Source: CAZXEU01 sp964639665 (GTDB lineage Bacteria; Bacteroidota; Rhodothermia; Rhodothermales; Bin80). From it: a stretch of DNA of 24,530 bases. Both the position numbers and the translations under genes were made by a program. The DNA lies in assembly GCA_964639665.1 (NCBI GenBank), contig CAZXEU010000082.1, positions 1 through 24,530 on the forward strand. Reading direction: 5' to 3'. The notes under the pieces are model-generated. The model searched no databases. It was not told where the DNA came from and worked only from the letters and a program-made list of their open reading frames with translations. This document shows positions 1 through 6,511 of the stretch, one piece after another. The number at the start of each line of letters is the position of its first letter. Within the stretch, counting starts at the first letter, position 1.

Positions 1-1232
1 TGATTGTATTTGGACAGTCGCGATGACCGGGCAAGGGATCCAACCTTGATCTGCCGGGCATTCAGTCCGACGGCAAGATCCGCCAGCGTCGCGTCCTCCG
101 TTTCCCCCGACCGCGCGGAAAAGACGGTTCGGAGGCCTGCCCGCCTTGCCAGCCGTACGGCAGCCACCACCTCCGTGACCGTCCCGATCTGGTTCATCTT
201 GACAAGGACGGCATTGGCGGCGCGCTGCCGGATGCCATGCCTGATGCGCTGCGGTTTGGTCGTAAAGAGGTCATCGCCCACCAGCTGGACACGGGAGCCC
301 AGCCGGTCCGTCAGGCGCTGCCAGCCTTGCCAATCCTGCTCGTCAATTCCGTCTTCTATCGAGATGACCGGATAGCGCAAAGTCCACTCTTCGAGCAGCA
401 GTATCATTTCGTGCGCCGTCAGCTCGCGGCCATCCAGCCGAAGGGCATAGCACCCCCTTTTCCCGTCATGGAAGTGCGACGCCGCCACATCAAGGGCGAT
501 CGCCATCTCGGCGCCGGGCACCAGGCCAGCGCGTTCTATCGCTGAGCACAGCACTTCGAGCGGCGCCTCATTCGACGGCAGCCGTGGACCGAAGCCCCCT
601 TCATCGGCGGTGAGAGAGGCAATGTGGCCGCGCTCCGCGAGTATTTCACGGGTTGCCCAGTACACGGCCGAGACCATCTCCAGTGCCCGTGCAAGGCTTG
701 GCGCCCCAACGGGTATGACCATGTAGTCCTGGATATCAAGCTGTCCTCCGGCATGCATTCCCCCGCTGATGATGTTCACCATGGGCATCGGCAGGCTGGG
801 CCGCTCCCCGGCGGGCAGGTAACGCTCCGCAAGGTATTCGTACAAGGGCATGCCCGCCGCCTGCGCACTGGCATGAAGGGCGGCAAAGGATACTCCCAGA
901 ATGGCGTTGGCCCCCAGACGCCCCTTCGAGGGTGTTCCATCCAGCTCCGTCAGCACCTGGTCCAGGGCCTCCTGGTCCTCTGCCTCCATGCCGGTCACAA
1001 CCACCGCGATCTCCTCGTTGACGTGCCTGACCGCCTGGAGGACTCCCTTGCCCTGGTACCTCCTGGGATCAAGATCCCGAAGCTCGTGCGCCTCGAAACG
1101 CCCCGTGGATGCCCCCGAAGGTACCATCATCCGACCCTTGTGGCCGGAAACCAGGTGCACGTCCACTTCCACCGTGGGAAGTCCCCGCGAATCAAGCACC
1201 TCACGGCCGATGATATTTGCAATGCGGCTCAC
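1..1232 (-). CDS. eno: Divergent enolase (phosphopyruvate hydratase family), 3' end cut by window edge
   Basis: I translated this by hand; 410 codons are present and the frame is open to the window edge, so about 15-25 C-terminal residues are missing compared with usual enolases of about 430 aa. Enolase interconverts 2-phosphoglycerate and phosphoenolpyruvate in the cytosol. Visible landmarks are GREVLDSRG near the N-terminus, PSGASTG (38-44), His160 in GGMHAGG, E211 in ADEGGFGP, D248 in ALDVAAS, E293 in SIEDGIDE, VGDDLF (318-323), catalytic Lys345 in VKMNQIG, R374-S375 in SARSGETED, and K396 in QIKVG. Two conserved active-site positions differ: Asp169 (IQDYM) replaces the usual Glu of IQEFM, and Ala373 replaces the His of SHRSGETED. 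The start is GTG at 1232, which forms a 4-bp GTGA overlap with the stop of the upstream kinase, implying translational coupling. Membership of the family is certain. That it is the housekeeping enolase is doubtful, given the substitutions and the sugar-locus context; a paralog with changed substrate is possible. Confidence 0.9.
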   Translation of the reverse strand, partial: MSRIANIIGREVLDSRGLPTVEVDVHLVSGHKGRMMVPSGASTGRFEAHELRDLDPRRYQGKGVLQAVRHVNEEIAVVVTGMEAEDQEALDQVLTELDGTPSKGRLGANAILGVSFAALHASAQAAGMPLYEYLAERYLPAGERPSLPMPMVNIISGGMHAGGQLDIQDYMVIPVGAPSLARALEMVSAVYWATREILAERGHIASLTADEGGFGPRLPSNEAPLEVLCSAIERAGLVPGAEMAIALDVAASHFHDGKRGCYALRLDGRELTAHEMILLLEEWTLRYPVISIEDGIDEQDWQGWQRLTDRLGSRVQLVGDDLFTTKPQRIRHGIRQRAANAVLVKMNQIGTVTEVVAAVRLARRAGLRTVFSARSGETEDATLADLAVGLNARQIKVGSLARSSRLSKYN

Positions 1233-2278
1233 TGGAGGTTCCAGGCCTGCCTCAAATAGTCCAGCGGATTTCCCCTGCCCGGACACCGGATCCAGTTCGT
1301 GGCAACTGTCCGGATGCGCGCCCGAAGGGCCTTGCCCCTCACATACAGCATGGGCGACTTGCCGTCCAGCCGGGCCAGGAGCATGAGGCCCAGGTGCGGA
1401 ATCAGGCCGTCAACAGATCGTCCATAACCTCTCAGAAACCGCTGAATCAGTTCCAGCGCCTCTGCCTCGCGGCCGAGCACCCAGCCCTTGAGCATAACGT
1501 GGCAGAGAAAGAGGGACACATCGAATAGCGGGTGGCCCCAGTGCGCGACTTCAAAGTCTAGCAGCACGATGCTGCCTCGCGATTCGATGAGCATGTTCTT
1601 GGGCGAGAAGTCTCCGTGCACAAGGCAGCTGCGCTGGGACAGAAGATCCTCGATCTGCGCGCATATGGACTCCCGGAGTGCCGGATACCGTCCAATGAGA
1701 AATCGGTGAAACGGATCAATGCGCAGCTGTTCGAAGAATGTCAGGTCCATGAGTGCGCGCCGGGTCCCAGCATCAACCTCCCGGCTCTTGTCCTGAATTC
1801 TGCGCAGCAGCGAACCCGCGGAATGGGCGACCGACGCTTCAAGCACCCCACTCATCAGGCGCTCCTTCCAGGACTGCGCATCCTCCGGCGCGCTGGTCAT
1901 AACGCATACGTGGTGCTCTGCATCTGCATGCAGGATCTCCGGCACCGCGAGCTTCGGCAATAGGGTCGCCAATAGCTGCATCGTCGCCACCTCCCGCTCT
2001 GCGCGCGCGACATCTGCGTACCAGTCGATGTCGGTCGCCAGCTTCGGCAGCGGCTGCTTGAGCACCCATCGGCCCCGGGGCGTGACCACGCTCCACACGT
2101 GATTCGACACCCCTCCGGGCAAGGCTGTTACGTGTGACAACTCGCCCGGAGACAACCACCCTTTGCGCTGCAGGTAGGCCTCGACCCGCTCGGATGTGGA
2201 TAGGTCCTCAATCAGTCCTGTGGCGTTAGTCCGTCCCTTGTTGCCGTATACATTTGTCCCTGGTAGGCCACATTGCAA
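1229..2278 (-). CDS. APH/choline-kinase-fold phosphotransferase (small-molecule kinase)
   Basis: This is a cytosolic ATP-dependent kinase of the aminoglycoside phosphotransferase superfamily, about 349 aa as drawn. Visible motifs are a glycine loop LPGGVSNHVW (53-62), an ATP-binding lysine in WVLKQ (74), the Brenner motif HGDFSPKN (221-228, with catalytic Asp223 and metal-binding Asn228) and the metal-binding DFE (241-243). The pattern recalls methylthioribose-kinase and other metabolite kinases rather than drug resistance enzymes; the substrate cannot be read from sequence. The start is uncertain. The longest frame begins at TTG 2278 and overlaps the preceding glycosidase gene by 67 bp. A CTG at 2215 would instead overlap that gene's stop by four bases (CTGA), close to where such kinases normally begin, before helix RVEAYL. 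The stop overlaps the enolase GTG by four bases. The neighbourhood suggests phosphorylation of a sugar, sugar acid or glycerate released by the locus's glycosidases; this is inference. Confidence 0.85.
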   Translation of the reverse strand: MQCGLPGTNVYGNKGRTNATGLIEDLSTSERVEAYLQRKGWLSPGELSHVTALPGGVSNHVWSVVTPRGRWVLKQPLPKLATDIDWYADVARAEREVATMQLLATLLPKLAVPEILHADAEHHVCVMTSAPEDAQSWKERLMSGVLEASVAHSAGSLLRRIQDKSREVDAGTRRALMDLTFFEQLRIDPFHRFLIGRYPALRESICAQIEDLLSQRSCLVHGDFSPKNMLIESRGSIVLLDFEVAHWGHPLFDVSLFLCHVMLKGWVLGREAEALELIQRFLRGYGRSVDGLIPHLGLMLLARLDGKSPMLYVRGKALRARIRTVATNWIRCPGRGNPLDYLRQAWNLQ

Positions 2279-4278
2279 AGAACGGCATTCGGATCAAACG
2301 AGGCAAATTGCGGCGTTGCCGTCAGCCCGCCCAGCGGCGTCGCACGAAGTCCAAAGATGCCTTCCAGAATCACGGCTACCCAACTTCCGTTCGAAGAACA
2401 GGCCCAATCGGTAATGTAGGGCGTATCCGGAGGCGCCTTGCGGGCCCCTCCTTCCTCCAGATCCATGACTCCGTCGGCAAAGTGAGCCTGGCCGAAGGGG
2501 CCCTGGTTGGCGCTTCGGGCCATGCGCTTCAGCCACGGGAAGGCCAGGTCCGCCCGGCCAATGCGGTAGAGCCCCCTCGCGGTTTCCGGCGGCCAGGCAG
2601 GATAGGCCCCGGTCCACTGGTGATCGGGCCGCACGTCGAAGAGCACGTTTTCGTCGGCAGGAGAAAGGGCCCGCATCCACGTCTCGGTCTGAAGCTCACG
2701 CTCGAAAAAGGCGACCATTTCCGCCTTCTGCTGCTCTGTCAAGTCGCGCGGGATGGCGTTGAGCACCGTCAGCAGGTCGTAGCAGTGGCGCACCTCATGC
2801 AATTTTCCGTCCGGGTGCCGCGCATGCCAGAAGCCTTTGCCCTGTACATAAAGCGGCATGACGGCGTTGAGCAGTTCCTCTGCCTCCCCCCGCAGCGCCT
2901 CGCTCTGCCCGCGCATCTTGCCCAGGACATCCAGAAGATCGGCCACTATGCGCATGCTCAGCACATTCGCGGAATTGAGACTGGCCACTTCGTGCGTGTA
3001 TGTGCTGACGCATTCCAGAAGGTTGTTGATGCCGCCATAGTCCGCCAGCCCGTGGCCGCTCCTGAAGCTCTTCCACTGGCGTGCATACTCGAGAAGAAAG
3101 TCGATGACCCGCTTGCCAGTGGATGCCACATATTTCTCCAGCCATTCCCAGCGGCCCGTCCACTGTGCGTACGCGCGCGCCATGCTGACCATGGCATAAT
3201 CATTGACCGCATACCAGTAACCGACCGGTCCTCCCGTCAGGTATTCGGTGCCGAAGTGCTCGTGGATATCGGTGCGCATCCAGTGTTCCAGGTACTTGCG
3301 CATCACATCGGGATCCAGCATGGCATGCACGTGCATGCTAAGAAAGTAATCCCACAGGAACGTGACGGACTGCCAGTACCGCGGCATCAGGGTATCGTAG
3401 GTGCGGCCCAAAGCGGAGTGCGGGCTGTCCCGCTTGAAGTAAATCACCCCCAAGGCCCCCATCCAGTACAACCGAAGGATGTCGGCGTCGGCAGTGTCAA
3501 GCTCGGGCAGGTGGCCGCCGTACCTGTCGTTGCCCGGTTTGTAGATGGCTTTCAGTTCGGCGTTCCAGTAGCGCCGCACGTGGTCCAGTTCGCTCGGAAT
3601 ACGACTTACAAGGGCATCGTACGTGGACTGCGCTTCCGACTCTGATTCCGCTATGGCGCTGACGTAGCTGAAGCGCCACGTTTGGCCGGGCACGAGGCGC
3701 ACCGCGTATCGGAATCCGCTAATCTTTACGATATCTGCCACGGGATACGTGCCCTGAATGGAAATCGCAGTGCTCTGCCTGGCGCTAAACAGAACAGCTC
3801 CGCGCCCGGCATCCACAGACGCACGGTTGTCTTTCTCCTGTGGCGGCAGGGGTGCGTTCCAGCTGCGCACGGCTCTCGTAACGCGGCCCTGCACGTTCAG
3901 GCCCACCTCGGTCTCTCGCGCTACGCCGCTCCGGTTTTCGATTTCGATTTGCACTATGGCCGCCATCTTGCCCGGCACCAGCGCCGTAGTGGATTCAAGA
4001 TGCAACCCCTCGAAGGCAGCCTGGCGCACCACGCGATCAGGATACCAGGTAAAGGTGACGGGCACGCCCAGCGACGGGAAATGCCGGCCGTCCAGCACAA
4101 AAGAGCCCGAGAGCGCGTCAGCAGTGGCAAACGGCGGAAAGCTCAGGCTGCGAAGGCCCGTTAGGTCAATGGCCGTCTGGACCGCGCCTAGAAAATTCGT
4201 GAGTCCCGGTGGAGCGAAGCAGTCGCCGAACCTGTGTTTCATCGGCGCACTTTTGAGATCGTCGACTCCGGGGATCAT
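2212..4278 (-). CDS. Six-hairpin (alpha/alpha)6 glycosidase, GH63/mannosylglycerate-hydrolase-like, cytosolic
   Basis: A 688-aa protein with no signal peptide. Residues 1 to about 235 look like an N-terminal beta-sandwich (alternating beta strands, IEIENRSG, WRFSYVSAI). Residues about 260-650 have the character of an (alpha/alpha)6 toroid: FLWDYF (307-312), an HEHFGTEYLTGG segment, LADYGGINNLLE (411-422) with YTHEVASLNSANV following, WTGAYPAWPPE (555-565) and a late SSNGSWVAVILEGIFGLR helix. This arrangement is that of the six-hairpin glycosidase superfamily (GH63, GH37, GH78 and relatives); the FxWD and late WPP-type motifs are closest in my memory to GH63 and bacterial mannosylglycerate hydrolases. 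I cannot assign the exact family or substrate. The start is ATG 4278; ATG 4242 (MKHRFGD) is an alternative and neither has a clear Shine-Dalgarno. It lies 75 bp after the DUF4185 gene and overlaps the frame of the kinase gene. It most likely cleaves oligosaccharide delivered by the ABC importer. Confidence 0.75.
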   Translation of the reverse strand: MIPGVDDLKSAPMKHRFGDCFAPPGLTNFLGAVQTAIDLTGLRSLSFPPFATADALSGSFVLDGRHFPSLGVPVTFTWYPDRVVRQAAFEGLHLESTTALVPGKMAAIVQIEIENRSGVARETEVGLNVQGRVTRAVRSWNAPLPPQEKDNRASVDAGRGAVLFSARQSTAISIQGTYPVADIVKISGFRYAVRLVPGQTWRFSYVSAIAESESEAQSTYDALVSRIPSELDHVRRYWNAELKAIYKPGNDRYGGHLPELDTADADILRLYWMGALGVIYFKRDSPHSALGRTYDTLMPRYWQSVTFLWDYFLSMHVHAMLDPDVMRKYLEHWMRTDIHEHFGTEYLTGGPVGYWYAVNDYAMVSMARAYAQWTGRWEWLEKYVASTGKRVIDFLLEYARQWKSFRSGHGLADYGGINNLLECVSTYTHEVASLNSANVLSMRIVADLLDVLGKMRGQSEALRGEAEELLNAVMPLYVQGKGFWHARHPDGKLHEVRHCYDLLTVLNAIPRDLTEQQKAEMVAFFERELQTETWMRALSPADENVLFDVRPDHQWTGAYPAWPPETARGLYRIGRADLAFPWLKRMARSANQGPFGQAHFADGVMDLEEGGARKAPPDTPYITDWACSSNGSWVAVILEGIFGLRATPLGGLTATPQFASFDPNAVLCNVAYQGQMYTATRDGLTPQD

Positions 4279-4328
4279 GTGCTCACTTTCGCGGAATACT
4301 GCCGATGACCAGCCCGGTTTGTCCAGAC

Positions 4329-4342
4329 CTGCACAAGTGCAG
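4329..4342. repeat. Short inverted repeat CTGCAC-AA-GTGCAG
   Basis: A 6-bp inverted repeat with a 2-base centre sits in the 75-bp gap between the DUF4185 gene and the six-hairpin glycosidase gene. It could be a regulator site or part of an RNA hairpin. The half-site TGCAC also occurs as an inverted pair in the divergent intergenic region at 22167-22183, although the spacing there differs. It is a weak feature by itself. Confidence 0.25.
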
Positions 4343-4353
4343 TTGCGGGGTGC

Positions 4354-5448
4354 CTACTCCAGCGTAACTTCTATCAGATGGGGAAAGTACTCCTCGAATT
4401 CAATGTAGGTGATATAAAGAATTCGGCCGTTTTCTTCGGCCAGCTCCGGATGCTCCTTGCCGGCGTAGATGAGCCGCGGATACGGAATGGGCTTCTCCGG
4501 CGGGCTCACTTTCCACAGGAGGGTGCCTTCGCTCCAGGGGCCCCAGGGGGCGGGCGCAGTCCGGCCCACGATTTCACCGGTCAGCCCCATGCAATGCACT
4601 GCCAGGTACTTTCCCAGATACGCATTGTAGGACACGGACATTTCGTTGGGCATGCCCGAAAAAACGACCTCGGCCTCACGGACATCCCTGCTCCAGCGCT
4701 CCGGGTCACCGGAGAAGTACTCATACCGGTCAATGCGCTGCATATCGTTCGGGCGTACCCGCGCCAGGTAGGCGTGGTAGCGAAAATCAGGCGCCTGCAG
4801 ACTGCCGTAGAGGAAGACCCGGTCAGCTTCCTTGTCCACCAGCACGGCCGCGGCAAACTGGGGCTGATCGCTCGGCCAGAGCACGGTCGTGCCCTTGTGC
4901 TCAATGCGTTCGAATGTCCAGTCCCTGTCTGAGCCAACGGCCAGTCCCGTCCCTACTATCTCGAAGCCGACGGGAAACGGGTCCCCGCCTTCCTCGAGCA
5001 TGCGGATTTTCATGAAGAAGAGATACAGGACATCCCCCAGCTTGCAGCCGTGCATGCACCATGTGCGGTCCTTGTCCGGATGCTCACCGGGCAGAGGCAG
5101 GACGAGCTGCCGAAGCTTGCCGTCTGCATTCAGGACATAGGAAAAATCGTTCAGCCCGCCGCGCCCCGTGCTGTCGCGCAGAATCAGCCCCGTATTGGTG
5201 ATCATCTGATCGAAGGGCCCCTTGCCACTCAGGTCCTGTCCGCCCACCGGATTACCAAAGATGTACCAGAGGCTTTCCTTGGGTCGCTCACCGATCAGCG
5301 TATCGCCGAAGTACCAAAGCACGCGTCCATCGCCAAGCGGAATGGAATACGCCCCGTCCTGCCCCACCATGCGGTGCGGGTTATTGACGAACTGCGGTCC
5401 CAGGTCGTTGACGGAAGCGACCTGCAGACTGGACGTAAGGTTATCCAT
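4354..5448 (-). CDS. DUF4185-like beta-propeller protein, leaderless (putative glycosidase)
   Basis: A 364-aa protein with no signal peptide. The N-terminal third contains VLWYFGDTLIGE (residues 43-54), then ITNTGLILRD; further on come WCMHGCKLGDVLYLFF, blade-like repeats, and near the end NEMSVSYNAYLGKYLAVHCMG followed by APWGPWSEG. This spacing of FGDT, MSVSYN-YLGKY and APWGPWS elements is characteristic of DUF4185 proteins, which have five-bladed beta-propeller folds related to GH43/GH32-type glycosidases. The catalytic residues are not established to my knowledge. The start is ATG 5448; no Shine-Dalgarno is visible. It follows the small T9SS-tail protein by 106 bp and precedes the six-hairpin glycosidase by 75 bp. 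Because it lacks a leader and sits with other leaderless enzymes, I infer that it acts on imported glycoside in the cytosol. Confidence 0.7.
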   Translation of the reverse strand: MDNLTSSLQVASVNDLGPQFVNNPHRMVGQDGAYSIPLGDGRVLWYFGDTLIGERPKESLWYIFGNPVGGQDLSGKGPFDQMITNTGLILRDSTGRGGLNDFSYVLNADGKLRQLVLPLPGEHPDKDRTWCMHGCKLGDVLYLFFMKIRMLEEGGDPFPVGFEIVGTGLAVGSDRDWTFERIEHKGTTVLWPSDQPQFAAAVLVDKEADRVFLYGSLQAPDFRYHAYLARVRPNDMQRIDRYEYFSGDPERWSRDVREAEVVFSGMPNEMSVSYNAYLGKYLAVHCMGLTGEIVGRTAPAPWGPWSEGTLLWKVSPPEKPIPYPRLIYAGKEHPELAEENGRILYITYIEFEEYFPHLIEVTLE

Positions 5449-5531
5449 GCGGCAAGAGGCGCAGCCAGGAATGGCCGGCAGGTACCGTAACCCGTGAGGC
5501 CCCAGTCATGCAGCGCACTAGAGCAGTTGCA

Positions 5532-5545
5532 GGCAGGTACCTGCC
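5532..5545. repeat. 14-bp perfect palindrome GGCAGGTACCTGCC
   Basis: A perfect palindrome begins nine bases past the stop of the small T9SS-tail gene, in the 106-bp gap before the DUF4185 gene. Ten bases of it (GGCAGGTACC) recur 55 bp away at 5477-5486 in the same gap. As RNA it would form a five-pair stem with a GTAC loop but has no following U-tract, so it is not a convincing intrinsic terminator. An operator for an internal promoter or an RNA-processing hairpin are alternatives. Confidence 0.35.
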
Positions 5546-5554
5546 AGATTTCCG

Positions 5555-6442
5555 CTACTTGGCCAGCACCATCGTGCGCGTCTCCGAAAAGTCACCCGCC
5601 TGCAGGCGATACAGATACGTGCCGCTTGGCAGCCCATCGGCCTCAAACGTGGCCTCGTAGACGCCGGGAGCTTTCGTCTCGTTGACCAACTGCGCCACTT
5701 CGCGGCCCGTCACATCAAACACGTTCAGGCTGACGGGCATGGCATCCTCCACCGCATACCGGATGGTCGTGGACGGATTGAAGGGGTTGGGATAGTTCTG
5801 CTCCAGCACGAACTCGGACGGAATCCCGTCCGCCGTAACGTCCTCTATGCCCACGCCTCCCATGACCGTGATCATGTGCCCCATGGAAGAGTCTGCGCCA
5901 TTCACAGACTGGTCACCACAGGTCATGAACCAATCACAGGTCGGCGCATAGGCATCCTTGGTCGCCACGTAGCCCAGCGCAAAGTCTCCAGTGGTCTGGC
6001 CAACCTGCAGCTTTAGCATAACTTCCGCGACCAACGTCGGGCCGTGCGCGTAGGACGTATCCGAAACGGTGCCAATCCACTTCATGCCGTCGGGTGCGGC
6101 GATGGCCTTCTGCGTGGAATCGGTCCAATCCGCGGACTCCACAAGCGTGCCGCTACCTACATCGCCATTGTCGTCGGTAGCGCTGTATTCTCCCGATACG
6201 AAATCCCAGTCCATGGGCACCAGGACAGAGAACACCCCCTTCCAGGGATTCGCGTCTGCCTCGTTTTCCTGGATTACGGCGCGCACGTCGATCACCTCGC
6301 CCGTGTTGGCCATCTCGGGCATTTCGATTTCAAGGATCAGGCATGCCGACCAGACAAGGCAGACAGCTGCTACTGCTGCCCACGCGATCGCGCGGCCCCG
6401 GCGCCCTGTCCAGGCTGACGTGTTGGTAGTTGATTGGTCCAT
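5555..6442 (-). CDS. Small exported protein with C-terminal T9SS type A sorting domain
   Basis: A 295-aa secreted protein of unknown role. Residues 13-16 are basic (RRGR) and lead into a hydrophobic stretch (about 18-37, AIAWAAVAAVCLVW) with Cys34 in WSAC, an imperfect lipobox. The middle, about 38-205, is acidic and beta-rich, looks like an immunoglobulin- or cohesin-type sandwich (GEVIDVRAVI, GVFSVLVPMDWDF) and has a Cys pair around DWFMT. Residues about 207-295 form a classic T9SS type A sorting domain: LEQNYPNPFNP, a central DVTGREVAQL and a GTYLYRL segment, ending in a lysine. It should be exported to the cell surface or medium. ATG 6442 is preceded by the best Shine-Dalgarno in the window. 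A 69-bp gap separates it from the upstream GH38 gene. It may be a surface binding protein for the glycan; no homologous function is recognised. Confidence 0.8.
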   Translation of the reverse strand: MDQSTTNTSAWTGRRGRAIAWAAVAAVCLVWSACLILEIEMPEMANTGEVIDVRAVIQENEADANPWKGVFSVLVPMDWDFVSGEYSATDDNGDVGSGTLVESADWTDSTQKAIAAPDGMKWIGTVSDTSYAHGPTLVAEVMLKLQVGQTTGDFALGYVATKDAYAPTCDWFMTCGDQSVNGADSSMGHMITVMGGVGIEDVTADGIPSEFVLEQNYPNPFNPSTTIRYAVEDAMPVSLNVFDVTGREVAQLVNETKAPGVYEATFEADGLPSGTYLYRLQAGDFSETRTMVLAK

Positions 6443-6448
6443 GACAAC

Positions 6449-6456
6449 TCTCCTCT
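6449..6456 (-). promoter_or_regulatory. Strong ribosome binding site (AGAGGAGA)
   Basis: On the minus strand AGAGGAGA ends six bases before ATG 6442 of the small T9SS-tail protein. Almost no other gene here has a comparable Shine-Dalgarno, so this gene may be translated at a higher rate than its neighbours. It also settles the start choice. Confidence 0.7.
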
Positions 6457-6479
6457 AGTGGTTTGGTGGTATTTGCGGC

Positions 6480-6503
6480 GGTCGCACGCGCAGGGCCGCG
6501 ACC
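6480..6503 (-). terminator. Possible hairpin between GH38 and small secreted protein genes
   Basis: GGTCGC and GCGACC form a six-pair stem around a 12-base GC-rich loop, starting eight bases after the GH38 stop. No U-tract follows, so it could be an attenuating or mRNA-stabilising hairpin rather than a true intrinsic terminator. Confidence 0.3.
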
Positions 6504-6511
6504 CGATGTCG

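Noticed and set aside
624..1386. Overlapping plus-strand open frames at the left edge
   Set aside because: The minus strand encodes an enolase over this stretch with motifs along its full length, so the plus-strand frames are shadows.
1229..2278. Aminoglycoside resistance gene
   Set aside because: The APH fold is shared by many metabolite kinases; the context is sugar catabolism with an overlapping enolase and no mobile element or other resistance gene.
2254..3645. Long open frame (463 codons) on the plus strand opposite the six-hairpin glycosidase
   Set aside because: It is antisense to a gene with clear domain motifs, its translation is rich in His, Arg, Pro and Gln without any recognisable domain, and such shadows are common in GC-rich DNA.
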